From contig JBCBIJ010000010.1 in assembly GCA_038524795.1 (NCBI GenBank), forward strand, positions 54,792-118,791: 64,000 nucleotides of DNA. Reading direction: 5' to 3'. Source of the stretch: CALBPI01 sp038524795 (GTDB taxonomy: Bacteria; Pseudomonadota; Gammaproteobacteria; Steroidobacterales; Woeseiaceae). Below, one piece after another: positions 23,510-38,418 of the stretch (positions are counted from its first letter, which is position 1; each line of letters starts with the position of its first letter). Position numbers and translations under genes: made by a program. The notes beneath the pieces are model-generated. The model had not been told where the DNA came from. It ran no database searches and was given only the letters and a program-made list of their open reading frames with translations.

Positions 23510-24081
23510 TGACGGCGACGCGACTCAAGGCGCTTGCCGATCGACCTTTTGAACTGCTCCAGGAGATGGAGCGGCGCAGCCGCGCTGCCGTCGCCGGCCA
23601 GGGCGAGGCGGCGCAACGCAGCGAATGGGTAGGCGTGGGCTTCTCGATAGACGGCGAACGCTTCGTTGCGAGTCGCGAAGAAGTCAGTGAGGTGCTCATG
23701 ATCCCCGAGGCCGTGACTCGGGTGCCAGGCGCCAAGCGCTGGCTGATTGGCATCGCCAATCTGCGCGGTCAGCTGCTGCCGTTGATCGACCTGTCGCTGC
23801 TATTGGGCGGCGGGCGCACGGACCGCTCGCGCACGGCGCGCGTGATCAGTGTGAGCCACGGCGAGGTCAATGCGGGCGTGATCGTTGGCGAGGTTATGGG
23901 TTTTCGACGCTTCGTTGAGGGCGAGTACGCCGACGTCATGACCCAGACACGGATTCGCTGCGATCGGTACCGGGCGGGTGTGTTCCGGCGGGGTGGTGAA
24001 GAGTGGCCGGTGTTTGCATTCGACCAGTTGCTCGACAGTGAACAGTTTTTACAGGCGGCCGACGAGCCGCAGAGATCGTAG
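23509..24081 (+). CDS. pilI: CheW-like adaptor PilI
   Basis: A 190-residue CheW-domain adaptor expected to link PilJ receptors to the ChpA kinase. The domain runs from VGVGFSIDGERFVASREEVSEV through VPGAKRWLIGIANLRGQLLPLIDLSLLLGG, both standard CheW blocks. A ~35-residue N-terminal helix-rich lead (RPFELLQEMERRSRAAVAG) is typical of PilI. The ATG overlaps the pilH stop by one base. A second CheW protein (ChpC) is encoded at the end of the cluster. Confidence 0.92.
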   Translation: MTATRLKALADRPFELLQEMERRSRAAVAGQGEAAQRSEWVGVGFSIDGERFVASREEVSEVLMIPEAVTRVPGAKRWLIGIANLRGQLLPLIDLSLLLGGGRTDRSRTARVISVSHGEVNAGVIVGEVMGFRRFVEGEYADVMTQTRIRCDRYRAGVFRRGGEEWPVFAFDQLLDSEQFLQAADEPQRS

Positions 24082-24113
24082 CGACAGCTGCAGCATTACG
24101 GGACCGCGGGCGT

Positions 24114-26030
24114 ATGGCCAAGCACAAAGGACAATCCAAATTTCTGGGGGTCGCAGCGATTCTGCTGCCCATCCTGCTTGCCGCGGTTGCCGGCATCATC
24201 TGGTTCAGCACCACGTCGGGCACCGACCGGGGTGACACGGCCAGTCTGGCCGCGGCCGTACAAGCCAACCGCGCACTGAGCGGCGAGAACGCGGCACTGG
24301 ACCAGTTGGCCACGATTGCGGGCAGTGATGCGCTCGAGGGCCCGACAGCCTCGCAGGCGAGCACCGTCGTCTCGTCGGCAGCCGCCATCCGAGCCGTGAA
24401 TGCCGCCACAGCCGATATCGACACAGCCGTAAACACCGTGCGCCAGCGGATCGGCACACTCGGCGATCGCCCTGTCGGCATCGAACAACTTTCGGCGACG
24501 ATCGCCGCCGTTGACACGGGCCTGGCCGCGCTGCGTGGCGCGCCTGAAACGGCCGTCGCAACCTCGGAACAGCTTGTCGCAACCGCCGCGGGTCTGACCG
24601 AACTGGCGGGCGCACTGGCCGGCGACTCGGCCACGCTGGACGTGCCGGTACTCGCGGACGCTAGCACCGCCGGGCTCATCGCCGAGAACGCGCTGACGAT
24701 CGCCGCGGCGACAGAGACGCTCGCGCAAAACGCCGAGTCCTTCGCGCGGGCGGGCGCGGCACTGGGCGGGCTTGAGTCGGCAGCGCCCGCTTTGGCACCC
24801 GCTGCCGCTGCCGGTTTCCCCATGCAGTACATCGCGCCGTTCATGCCCTGGCTGCCACTGGGTCTGCTGGGCGTGGCGCTGCTCGTGGTGCTGGCGCTCG
24901 TCGTCGACTATTTCAAGGATGGCCAGCTGCGCCGTACGGCGATCGAGCAGGCCGACCAAAACGAACGTAACCAGCAGGCCATTCTGCGACTGCTCGACGA
25001 ATTGGGCAGCCTGGCTGATGGTGACCTGACCGTTGAAGCCACGGTAACCGAGGACATCACTGGCGCCATCGCTGACTCGATCAACTACGCCATCGAGGCG
25101 CTGCGCGAGCTCGTCACCACGATCGACGGCACGGCCGCGATGGTCGACTCGGCGACCCGCCAGACCGAAACGACCGCGGTACACATGAACCGGGCAGCGC
25201 AGAAGCAGGCGATGGAAATCGCCGCTGTGACCGAGTCGATTGCGGCGATGACGGCCTCGATCGAGGAAGTCTCGGGCAACGCGGAAAGAAGCTCTGACGT
25301 CGCACGTCACTCGGTTGATGTCGCGCACAAAGGCGGCGATGCGGTGCGCCGCACGATCGAGGGCATGAACACGATTCGCGAGACCATCCAGGAGACCTCG
25401 AAGCGCATCAAGCGCCTGGGTGAGAGCTCGCAGGAGATCGGCAACATCGTCGAGCTCATCAATGACATTGCCGAACAGACGAACATCCTGGCACTCAACG
25501 CGTCGATCCAGGCCTCGATGGCGGGCGAGGCGGGGCGTGGCTTCGCGGTGGTTGCTGACGAAGTCCAGCGTCTCGCCGAGCGCTCGACGAACGCCACGAA
25601 GCAGATCGAGGTGCTCGTGCGTACGATTCAGGCCGACACCAACGAAGCCGTGGTCTCGATGGAACGCTCGACCACCGACGTCGTGGGCGGTGCGCTGCTG
25701 GCCGAAAACGCGGGCGCGGCGCTTGACGAGATCGAACAGGTCTCAAACCAGATCGCCTCGCTCGTACAGAACATCTACGGCTCGGCCCGCAGTCAGTCCA
25801 AGGTGGCGACGGACATCAACCGCCGCACCGTGGCGCTCAAAGACATCTCGGGCCAAACCGGCAAGGCCGCGGGGGCGACGACGACGTCGATCTCCAAGCT
25901 GGCGCAGCTGGCCGGTGAGCTCCGAAAAAGTGTATCTGGATTCCGCCTGCCCGAATCGGCCAGCGTGACGCGCATCGCGCGCGCCAGCGACGATGAGGCG
26001 GCGGGCGACGATCAGCGAGCGGCGGGCTGA
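24114..26030 (+). CDS. pilJ: Methyl-accepting chemotaxis-type receptor PilJ
   Basis: A 638-residue transmembrane sensor for the Pil-Chp system. Transmembrane helix 1 is near the N-terminus (FLGVAAILLPILLAAVAGII); a ~210-residue Ala/Thr-rich periplasmic segment follows; helix 2 is about residues 240-265 (WLPLGLLGVALLVVLALVVDY). The cytoplasmic signalling tip reads AEQTNILALNASIQASMA then GEAGRGFAVVADEVQRLAERS, the MCP hairpin. HAMP-like and heptad-rich segments connect them. In P. aeruginosa PilJ detects pilin or surface contact. The expected methyltransferase gene pilK does not follow; chpA comes next after 69 bases. Confidence 0.93.
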   Translation: MAKHKGQSKFLGVAAILLPILLAAVAGIIWFSTTSGTDRGDTASLAAAVQANRALSGENAALDQLATIAGSDALEGPTASQASTVVSSAAAIRAVNAATADIDTAVNTVRQRIGTLGDRPVGIEQLSATIAAVDTGLAALRGAPETAVATSEQLVATAAGLTELAGALAGDSATLDVPVLADASTAGLIAENALTIAAATETLAQNAESFARAGAALGGLESAAPALAPAAAAGFPMQYIAPFMPWLPLGLLGVALLVVLALVVDYFKDGQLRRTAIEQADQNERNQQAILRLLDELGSLADGDLTVEATVTEDITGAIADSINYAIEALRELVTTIDGTAAMVDSATRQTETTAVHMNRAAQKQAMEIAAVTESIAAMTASIEEVSGNAERSSDVARHSVDVAHKGGDAVRRTIEGMNTIRETIQETSKRIKRLGESSQEIGNIVELINDIAEQTNILALNASIQASMAGEAGRGFAVVADEVQRLAERSTNATKQIEVLVRTIQADTNEAVVSMERSTTDVVGGALLAENAGAALDEIEQVSNQIASLVQNIYGSARSQSKVATDINRRTVALKDISGQTGKAAGATTTSISKLAQLAGELRKSVSGFRLPESASVTRIARASDDEAAGDDQRAAG

Positions 26031-26099
26031 CGCGTGCTTTGACACGGCGGCCACGCAGCTAGCAGTAGAAACGGGAAAGCAGAGGGAAACGGGGGGCCA

Positions 26100-31985
<5,886 letters not shown>

Positions 31986-31989
31986 TGTC

Positions 31990-32466
31990 ATGAGCAACGC
32001 CGAAGAACTCTACAGCCTGCTTGTACCGCTGATCGAAGATCGGCTGATTGTGCCGCGCGCCTGCGTTGCCGAAGTCGTTCGTCTGTCGCGCACTGAGCAC
32101 GTGCCGGGCGCGCCCGACTGGCTTGTCGGCACGCTGGATTGGAACGGCCGCACGGTGCCCGTGGTGGCGTTCGAGGCCATGCTGGGGCGCGGTCTGCCCG
32201 ACAGCTCGACGCGCACACGCGTCGTTGTGTTTCACGCCACCAATTCGGAACTGCGCAGCGCCTACTACGGCATCCTGACGCAGGGCTTCCCGCAGCTCGT
32301 GCGCGTCAATCGTGATGTCATCAAAGTTGATACGAGCGCGGGTTTCAACGACAGCGCGCCTGTGGTGACGCGCGTTCGCATGATCAACGAGTATCCGCTG
32401 ATCCCCGATCTCGAGCGCATCGAAGAGCAGCTCGTTGAGGCACAGGACGCGCCGATCTCAGTCTGA
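31990..32466 (+). CDS. chpC: CheW-like protein ChpC
   Basis: A 158-residue CheW-domain protein. Key blocks are YSLLVPLIEDRLIVPRACVAEVV, VPGAPDWLVGTLDWNGRTVPVVAFEAML and RVVVFHATNSELRSAYYGI. In P. aeruginosa chpC is an accessory CheW near the end of the cluster. The ATG starts 4 bases after the chpA stop. ChpB methylesterase, which normally lies between chpA and chpC, is absent. The 3' end overlaps the convergent rsmE gene by 9 bases. Confidence 0.9.
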   Translation: MSNAEELYSLLVPLIEDRLIVPRACVAEVVRLSRTEHVPGAPDWLVGTLDWNGRTVPVVAFEAMLGRGLPDSSTRTRVVVFHATNSELRSAYYGILTQGFPQLVRVNRDVIKVDTSAGFNDSAPVVTRVRMINEYPLIPDLERIEEQLVEAQDAPISV

Positions 32467-33219
32467 TCCGGCGCCGCCCAAGTCGCCGAAACGCCACTGC
32501 AACACTGTCACGAGCGCCAGCGCAGCCGTCTCTGTGCGCAGCACGCGCGGGCCTGCGCGTACGGCATGCAGGCCGCTCCTTGTTGCGAGCGCGATCTCGC
32601 CCTCCGTCAGACCGCCTTCGGGGCCGACCAGGATGCGGGCCGCATCGACACCGTCACCCGCCTCATCCAGGCATTGGCCAAGCGATTGCGTGGCCTCGGG
32701 ATCAGCGACAATCCCCAACCCCACGTCGGCACTCGCGTCGAGCGCCGCCCCGAGTACCGCGGGCGCATGCACCGCGGGCACCACGGCGCGGCCGCACTGT
32801 TGCGCGGCATGAATCGCAACCTGCTGCCAGTGTTCGGTGCGGCGAACCGTGCGCGCGTCGTCGAGACGCATGACGCTGCGCTCGACGGCAACGGGGCGGA
32901 TACTGTGGACACCGAGTTCGACCGCCTTCTGGATCGCGAGATCCATCTTCTCGTTGCGCGAGAGTGCCTGCATGAGTGTGATCGCGACCCGCGGCTCGGG
33001 CGCGGCGGCAACGCTTTCGTGCACGGCCAACGCGACGGCATCGCGTGTGATCTGGGTAATTGCCGCCGCGAACTCTCGACCGTCCCCGTTGAATACCTGG
33101 ACCGCATCGCCAACTCGCGCGCGCAGGACGCGTCCCAGGTAGTGTGCGGCTGCGCCGTCGAGCGCCAGGGTGCTGCCGGCGGCCAGGGGTTGATCGACGA
33201 AAAGACGTTTGACAGGCAT
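32458..33219 (-). CDS. rsmE: 16S rRNA (uracil(1498)-N3)-methyltransferase RsmE
   Basis: RsmE methylates N3 of U1498 in 16S rRNA using S-adenosylmethionine. This 253-residue SPOUT-fold protein has the N-terminal PUA-like part (HYLGRVLRARVGDAVQVFNG) and the C-terminal knot with LVGPEGGLTEGEIALA and LRTETAALALVTVLQWRFGD, both diagnostic. Also visible are MQALSRNEKMDLAIQKAVELGV and ERSVMRL. It is cytoplasmic. It is divergent from ampD with only about 40 bases between starts, and convergent with chpC. Confidence 0.95.
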   Translation of the reverse strand: MPVKRLFVDQPLAAGSTLALDGAAAHYLGRVLRARVGDAVQVFNGDGREFAAAITQITRDAVALAVHESVAAAPEPRVAITLMQALSRNEKMDLAIQKAVELGVHSIRPVAVERSVMRLDDARTVRRTEHWQQVAIHAAQQCGRAVVPAVHAPAVLGAALDASADVGLGIVADPEATQSLGQCLDEAGDGVDAARILVGPEGGLTEGEIALATRSGLHAVRAGPRVLRTETAALALVTVLQWRFGDLGGAGSD

Positions 33220-33260
33220 GTGTGTTGACAGTGCGCGCGGCCGGTCAACACCATAGGTGC

Positions 33261-33836
33261 ATGTACGACGCTGCGCAAACGGCCGAATTTACCGTTGACC
33301 CAGGCTCGGGCCTTGTCGCGCCCGCCCGCCAGTGCCCGTCACCAAACCAGGACGCGCGCCCCGTGGGCAGTCAGCTCGAGCTCATCGTGGTTCACGGAAT
33401 CTCGCTGCCGCCCGGTGAGTTTGGCGGCCCCCACATCGAGGCGCTCTTCAGCAATCGACTGGACGTGGCGGCGCACCCGTACTTCGAAGAGATCGCGGGT
33501 CTCGAGGTCTCGGCGCACGCGCTTGTGCGTCGCGATGGCAGTCTGGTTCAGTTCGTGCCGTTCGGTCAGCGCGCCTGGCACGCCGGTCAGTCGGAGTTTC
33601 GCGGTCGAGAGCGATGCAATGACTTCTCGATTGGCATCGAGCTCGAAGGCACGGACACGCGGGCTTATCGTGATGCACAGTACGCCGTGCTGGCCGCACT
33701 CGTAGCGGCGCTGCGCGCCGCCTATCCGACGCTCAATGCGGCGCCCATCGTCGGGCACAGCGACATTGCGCCGGGGCGTAAGACGGACCCCGGTCCGGCC
33801 TTTGACTGGTCAAGACTGGATACGCTGCAGCCCTGA
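33261..33836 (+). CDS. ampD: 1,6-anhydro-N-acetylmuramyl-L-alanine amidase AmpD
   Basis: AmpD is the cytoplasmic zinc amidase that cleaves anhydro-muropeptides during cell-wall recycling. The 191-residue protein carries LIVVHGISLPPGEFGG (first zinc His), SAHALVRRDGSLVQFVPFGQRAWHAG (with the substrate-contacting His in WHAG), NDFSIGIELEGTD (Glu) and IVGHSDIAPGRKTDPGPAFDW (second His and Asp). No signal peptide fits the cytoplasmic role. I chose the ATG MYDAAQTAEF; the frame runs 13 codons further up. It is followed 39 bases later by ampE, the usual pair. Confidence 0.95.
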   Translation: MYDAAQTAEFTVDPGSGLVAPARQCPSPNQDARPVGSQLELIVVHGISLPPGEFGGPHIEALFSNRLDVAAHPYFEEIAGLEVSAHALVRRDGSLVQFVPFGQRAWHAGQSEFRGRERCNDFSIGIELEGTDTRAYRDAQYAVLAALVAALRAAYPTLNAAPIVGHSDIAPGRKTDPGPAFDWSRLDTLQP

Positions 33837-33875
33837 TTCGGCGTACACTGAACGCATGCAGCCCACTGTGTGCCC

Positions 33876-34778
33876 ATGAAGATCATCGCCCTGTTCCTGG
33901 CCATGGGCCTCGAGCGTCTCGCGACCCACCTGTTCCACTGGCGTGAGCTTCGTTGGCTCGATCCCTTGTTCGATCTTGGTCTGGCCAACAGTACGCGCCT
34001 GGGTCGGGTTTGGCCCTATCTCTGGTTGGTGCTGACGCTGGCCGCTGCAGTGGCGCCGGTCGTTATTCTGCGCTTCACGCTCGCAGACACGCTGCTCGGA
34101 TTGCCTTACCTCGCGATCAGTGTCGTGGTTCTGTTTCTCTGCCTGGGTCCGCAGGACATCGGTGAAGAAGTCGACCGTTGGTGTCGGGCGCTCAGCGACG
34201 GCGACGAAGAGAACGAGCGGATCTACGGCCACGCGCTGCTTGAACGCGGATTTTCCGGTGTGGGTACGTCACGTGGGGATGTGCCGGGCGCGGTATTCGT
34301 GCAGGCCAACAATCGAATCTTTGCTGTCATTTTCTGGTTCGTATTGCTGGGGCCCATTGGCGCCTGGCTGTTTCGCGTCTCGGACCTCGCCCGACGGCGG
34401 GCGCTGTTCCAGGCGGAGCGTGACAATCCCGAGTCGGCCGTCTCGCCCGATTGCGAGCGGCGGGCCAACGATGTGCACGCCGTCCTCGCCTGGTTGCCCG
34501 CCCGCATAGCGGCAGTGGGCTATACGCTGGCGGGCAATTACGATGCCGGCCGCGAGGCTTGGGCCGCGCGTTCGCCGGATGGCAGCCTCGAGGCACGCAA
34601 TGACCATTTGCTACGCGAGGTTGGCCTAGCCGCGTTGTCGCTGTCGCGTGAGGCGGACGAGGCCGACACCGCGTGGTTTATCCGCGCCGCGCGCGCAGCC
34701 AAGAACCTCGCGCTTCGCACACTGTGGTTTTGGCTCGTCGGCGTGGCTGTACTGACGCTGTTTGGCGTAGCTGTTTGA
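33876..34778 (+). CDS. ampE: AmpE-family inner-membrane protein
   Basis: A 300-residue integral membrane protein matching AmpE, which lies after ampD in many gammaproteobacteria and modulates beta-lactamase induction or cell-wall recycling. It begins KIIALFLAMGLERLATHLFH, contains membrane segments around residues 50-95 (LWLVLTLAAAVAPVVIL, LAISVVVLFLCLGP) and near the C-terminus, and includes FAVIFWFVLLGPIGAWLFR and RHHGERTDE-like acidic loops. Start: ATG 33876 preferred to GTG 33870. Its TGA stop overlaps the TTG start of the next gene (TTGA). Confidence 0.9.
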   Translation: MKIIALFLAMGLERLATHLFHWRELRWLDPLFDLGLANSTRLGRVWPYLWLVLTLAAAVAPVVILRFTLADTLLGLPYLAISVVVLFLCLGPQDIGEEVDRWCRALSDGDEENERIYGHALLERGFSGVGTSRGDVPGAVFVQANNRIFAVIFWFVLLGPIGAWLFRVSDLARRRALFQAERDNPESAVSPDCERRANDVHAVLAWLPARIAAVGYTLAGNYDAGREAWAARSPDGSLEARNDHLLREVGLAALSLSREADEADTAWFIRAARAAKNLALRTLWFWLVGVAVLTLFGVAV

Positions 34779-35632
34779 GCCCGAGCCGCTGCACCACCGT
34801 CCTCGTCGCGTTGGTCGCGACCGGTCTGATCGCCTGTAGTCCGACGGACTCGGAACCCGCCGCCCGCGAAGCGTCCGAGCCGTTGCGTCTCGTGACATTG
34901 GCGCCGCACCTCGCCGAAATCGTTGCAAGTGCGGGCGCCGCTGATGTTCTCGTCGGCGTCAGTGCCTACACCGACTACCCAGCCTCAGTCGTCGATCTTC
35001 CCATCGTCGGGGACGGCTTTCGCCTGGATGCCGAAGCCCTGCTGGCGCTGAAACCCACGCACGTGTTGGCCTGGGGTGGCGGGGGTCAGGTCGACAGCAT
35101 CGCGCTGGTCAAAGAACTTGGGCTGAACCTCGTGACGATCGAAACCCGCGGCCTCGACGATATTGCGCCCGCTATTCGCTTGGTGGGTGCGCTGGCCGGG
35201 ACCGAAGCTGTGGCCGAAGTGGTGGCGACCCGTTTCGAGTCCGAGATCGCCGCACTCAGTTACGAAGGCGCGCGCCTGAGCGTGTTCTACCAGATCGGCG
35301 AGCGCCCGTTGTACACGATCAATGGCGACCACTTCATCAGCGATCTCATGGCGCGCTGCGGGGGCCGCAACGTGTTCGCCGACCTCGAGACGTTGGCGCC
35401 GGTCGTCAGTGTTGAGGCGGTCGTTCGAGCGGACCCGGACGTGATACTGACGGGCTCGGATGCCTCCGCCATCGCCACCATGTGGCAGCGGTGGCCTGAT
35501 TTGGCCGCCGTCGAGAATGACCGCGTGCTGGGTGTGCCCGGCGATCTCATCGGTCGGCCCAGCCCGCGCCTCGCGGCCGGTGGTCGAGCCATTTGCGAGA
35601 CGCTTGAGGCTGCGCGCCAGGCCGAGCGCTAG
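34775..35632 (+). CDS. BtuF-like cobalamin/iron-chelate ABC transporter binding lipoprotein
   Basis: A 285-residue type-III solute-binding protein (helical-backbone class, PF01497). The TTG start overlapping the ampE stop gives a lipoprotein signal (TTVLVALVATGLIAC). Mature blocks: RLVTLAPHLAEIVASAGAA, LVGVSAYTDYPASVVDLPIVGDG, ALLALKPTHVLAWGGG, and near the end WPDLAAVENDRVLGVPGDLIGRPSPRLAAG. These match BtuF and related heme or siderophore binders. Cobalamin is favoured because the convergent neighbours are the adenosyltransferase and a riboswitch-controlled btuB. It lies in an ampE-coupled position rather than with its permease and ATPase. Confidence 0.85.
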   Translation: MSPSRCTTVLVALVATGLIACSPTDSEPAAREASEPLRLVTLAPHLAEIVASAGAADVLVGVSAYTDYPASVVDLPIVGDGFRLDAEALLALKPTHVLAWGGGGQVDSIALVKELGLNLVTIETRGLDDIAPAIRLVGALAGTEAVAEVVATRFESEIAALSYEGARLSVFYQIGERPLYTINGDHFISDLMARCGGRNVFADLETLAPVVSVEAVVRADPDVILTGSDASAIATMWQRWPDLAAVENDRVLGVPGDLIGRPSPRLAAGGRAICETLEAARQAER

Positions 35633-35635
35633 GCC

Positions 35636-36205
35636 TTAGTCGTTGAGCTGACCGCGAACGCGCGCTGAGTGCCAGAGCACCTCGGTGCCGCCATCGGCGC
35701 GCGCCAACACCCGCGCCATAACGAACAACAGGTCCGAAAGCCGGTTCAGGTAGCGGATGCACTCGGGGTTCACGTTTTCGCGCGCGGCCAGCGAGTGCAC
35801 GCGTCGCTCAGCGCGGCGACAGATCGTGCGCGCAAGATGGCAGTGTGCTGCGGTCAGGCTGCCGCCGGGCAGGATAAACTCCTTGAGCGGAGGCAGTGTC
35901 TCGTTGAGCGCGTCGAGTGTCTTCTCGAGCCGCTCCACGTAGCTTGCTTCGATCACCGTGTGGCCCGGAATGCAAAGCTCGCCACCCAGGTCGAACAGAT
36001 CGTGCTGCACATCGGTCAGGCAAGACTCGATTTGCGTGTCATCGATCGCGCATGCGAGCACCACGCCGATGCTGCTGTTGAGCTCGTCGACCGTACCGTA
36101 GGCCTCAACGCGCGGATCGTCCTTGGCGACGCGACTGCCGTCGCCAAGGCCCGTCTCGCCGGCATCACCTGTACGTGTGTAAATCTTGCTCAGTCGATTT
36201 CCCAT
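35636..36205 (-). CDS. PduO-type cob(I)alamin adenosyltransferase
   Basis: An ATP:cob(I)alamin adenosyltransferase of 189 residues that converts imported corrinoid to adenosylcobalamin. The N-terminus IYTRTGDAGETGLGDGSRV is the ATP-binding signature of the PduO/EutT-like family, and later EAYGTVDELNSSIG, FILPGGSLTAAHCHLAR, RRAERRVHSLAA and YLNRLSDLLFVMAR match helices of the trimeric enzyme. It starts 5 bases after the btuB stop on the same strand, so it shares the cobalamin-riboswitch transcript. Sequence looks complete. Confidence 0.94.
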   Translation of the reverse strand: MGNRLSKIYTRTGDAGETGLGDGSRVAKDDPRVEAYGTVDELNSSIGVVLACAIDDTQIESCLTDVQHDLFDLGGELCIPGHTVIEASYVERLEKTLDALNETLPPLKEFILPGGSLTAAHCHLARTICRRAERRVHSLAARENVNPECIRYLNRLSDLLFVMARVLARADGGTEVLWHSARVRGQLND

Positions 36206-36210
36206 AGTGC

Positions 36211-37986
36211 CTACCAGCTGTAACGCAAACCCACCGACGTTCGGCGGTCCTGTGACCTGAAGTCTGCGGCAGACTCATAGTCGGCGTCGAGCAGGTTTTC
36301 GACGTGGGCCGACAGCTGCCAGCGCTCGTTGATGCGGTAGCGCAGGCCCGTATTGACGAGGACGTAGCCCGCAAGCCGTGCGCCACCGATCCCAGCGCGG
36401 TCGCCGTCGGCACGGACCGTGAGTGAGGCATCGAGCTTGTCGCTGAAGTCACGTGTCACGTCGAGCGTGGCGCTTTGCTCGCTGCGCCGCAGCAGACGCG
36501 CGCCCGTCTCCGCGTTTTCCACCGACTGATTGACGATGCCGAAAGCAACATTCCAGCCGTCCGCGGTCCAGACCCCACGCAGCTCCGCACCGCGAATTTC
36601 GGCTTCCGCGATGTTCTGCAACGTGAACGTGGCGAAATCGAATTCGATGAGATCTTCAATGTCGTTGCTGAAGAGCTCCAGCGACAGGCGCCAGTTCTCG
36701 GCCGGCTTCCAAATACCTGTGGCCTGCCACTGCTCCGAGATCTCGGCCTCGAGGTCGGGGCTGCCACCAAAGCCGAACCGGTCGGTCGCATCCGGGGCTC
36801 GGAAAGCGCGGCCGCCACCGGCTTGGACGCGCAGCGTTGGCGTGATGTCGAAGCCCACGGCGCCGTTCCAGGTCAGTTCGTTACCGAAGGCGTCATGATC
36901 GGTGAGTCGCAGTGAGGCGATGGCGTCGAAGCGGCCGTTTCGGTATTGGTCCTGCACAAACACAGCCGTGAGATCGGTGTCCTCGTCAAAACCCGAGCCG
37001 AACGACAGTGTTTCTGCGGATTCGTTGAACAGCAGCACGCCAGCCATAACCGTGTGTGCGTCGTTGATCTTGAGGGTGTTCTGCCAGTCGACACTCGTGC
37101 GCGTACTTTCCACGAAGTCGGGCGACTCGCGTTGTGCGATCTCGTCAACATTGCGCGAGACGATCAGTGTCGAGTCCCAGCCCGCCGTGAATTGCTGTTG
37201 CCAGTGCAGCGCCGTGACGCTGTTTTCGAAGTCCTGCGACACCGATGTGCCGAAGAAGTCGGCGTATTCCGTAATGCCGTCGGCTTGCAGGTGGCGGACC
37301 GAGACGCTGCCGCGGTCAAACGTGCGCTGCAGCGTGACGTTAAAGGCGTCGTTTTCGTAGCCGCGGTCTTCGGTCGTGAACGAGCGCGTGGGAATGCCGC
37401 CCGTGCGCTGCGTGTCGACACCCGCTCGCAGCGACCAGCCGTCCTGCGCGAAGCCCGCATTGGCGGCCACGCGCTGGGCGTTGTCGCCACCCGCGCGGGC
37501 CTCAAAGTCACCGCCTGCGCCGTCGCTGCGCGTGATCACGTTGATAACGCCACCGATGGCGTCGCTGCCGTACAGCGACGAGCGTGGGCCGGAGACGATT
37601 TCGATGCGCTCAATCATCGACGCGGGGATGTTCTGTACAGCGGGGGTGCCGATGGTGCCCGGGTTCATGCGGACACCATCGATAAGCACGAGCGTGTGGT
37701 TGCTCTCGCTGCCGCGAAAGAACAGGGACGTCTGCTGTCCGGGACCGCCCGTACGCACCACATCGAGGCCCGAAACAAAGCGCAGCACGTCCGTAAGCCG
37801 GTCGGCCTGACTGCGTTCGATGTCGTCGCGCGTATAGACGGTGATCGTCGAGAGCGACTCGTCCACGGTCGTCGCCGTGCGTGTCGCTGTGGTGATCGTG
37901 AGGTCGTCGAGCCGCAGCGATTCGTCGTCGGCAGCCTGTGCCTGCGCGCTTGAGAGCAATGCTGCGATCAGCAGGATTCGTTTCAT
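36211..37986 (-). CDS. btuB: TonB-dependent vitamin B12 receptor BtuB
   Basis: An outer-membrane TonB-dependent receptor of 591 residues. A signal peptide (KRILLIAALLSSAQAQA) is followed by a TonB box-like LDDLTITTATRTATT, the plug domain (RSQADRLTDVLRFVSGLDVV, SNHTLVLIDGVRMNPG, IERIEIVSGPRSSLYGSDAIGGVINVIT) and a beta-barrel of about 22 strands ending with the C-terminal aromatic (RTSVGLRYSW). Length and plug match BtuB. It is preceded by a cobalamin riboswitch on the same strand and followed by the adenosyltransferase gene. The ATG at 37986 was chosen because the signal peptide begins there; the open frame reaching 38271 lies inside the riboswitch. Confidence 0.93.
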   Translation of the reverse strand: MKRILLIAALLSSAQAQAADDESLRLDDLTITTATRTATTVDESLSTITVYTRDDIERSQADRLTDVLRFVSGLDVVRTGGPGQQTSLFFRGSESNHTLVLIDGVRMNPGTIGTPAVQNIPASMIERIEIVSGPRSSLYGSDAIGGVINVITRSDGAGGDFEARAGGDNAQRVAANAGFAQDGWSLRAGVDTQRTGGIPTRSFTTEDRGYENDAFNVTLQRTFDRGSVSVRHLQADGITEYADFFGTSVSQDFENSVTALHWQQQFTAGWDSTLIVSRNVDEIAQRESPDFVESTRTSVDWQNTLKINDAHTVMAGVLLFNESAETLSFGSGFDEDTDLTAVFVQDQYRNGRFDAIASLRLTDHDAFGNELTWNGAVGFDITPTLRVQAGGGRAFRAPDATDRFGFGGSPDLEAEISEQWQATGIWKPAENWRLSLELFSNDIEDLIEFDFATFTLQNIAEAEIRGAELRGVWTADGWNVAFGIVNQSVENAETGARLLRRSEQSATLDVTRDFSDKLDASLTVRADGDRAGIGGARLAGYVLVNTGLRYRINERWQLSAHVENLLDADYESAADFRSQDRRTSVGLRYSW

Positions 37987-38114
37987 CGGGAGTCCCCTGT
38001 CGGTGCCAACCCGCACCGGATACACATGGTTGTAGACCACGACGCGGGAGACTCGGGGACGGACGCGTGCGGGCGCACGCCAGGCCAGCCCCGGGACGCC
38101 CACCGCGCCGACGG

Positions 38115-38335
38115 CATGAACACCTGGGGCCGGTCTCCGGACTGACGAGTGAAGCGCCTGGCTTCGCAGCGCGCGCCTTCCCCCGCAAAGCGGAGTGGCT
38201 GGTCCGGGATCCCGGATCCGTGCGGCTGCTTGTACTCGATCACCGTTGCGGGGGCAGTGCCGGACTGTCATGCGCGAACGCGCGATGGGCCACCGGCTTC
38301 CCGTTCATCCGCGTGCGCGGACTCACCTCAGGCGC
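38115..38335 (-). promoter_or_regulatory. Cobalamin riboswitch upstream of btuB
   Basis: Read on the minus strand, the ~220-base leader shows the conserved adenosylcobalamin riboswitch order: TGAACGGGAAGCCGGTG at 38291-38307, CTGCCCCCGCAAC at 38245-38257, GGGGGAAGGC near 38190-38200, and the B12 box AGTCCGGAGACCGGCC at 38128-38143. The element ends about 130-140 bases before the btuB start, leaving room for a sequestering hairpin. It should repress btuB and the adenosyltransferase when adenosylcobalamin is high. The rest of the 430-base gap between btuB and the divergent phosphatase gene holds no gene; the boundaries given are approximate by a few tens of bases. Confidence 0.95.
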
Positions 38336-38418
38336 AGCGACAGTACGCCTGCTGTCTTGCCGGTGTCAAGGTGAGCCCGACTGCTACACTCGCAGGCTTT
38401 GCGGCTTGGCGCGACGAG

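Noticed and set aside
38149..38418. A 90-codon N-terminal extension of the inositol-phosphatase-family gene.
   Set aside because: It runs antisense through the cobalamin riboswitch and has no family similarity; the ATG at 38419 starts at the conserved N-terminus.
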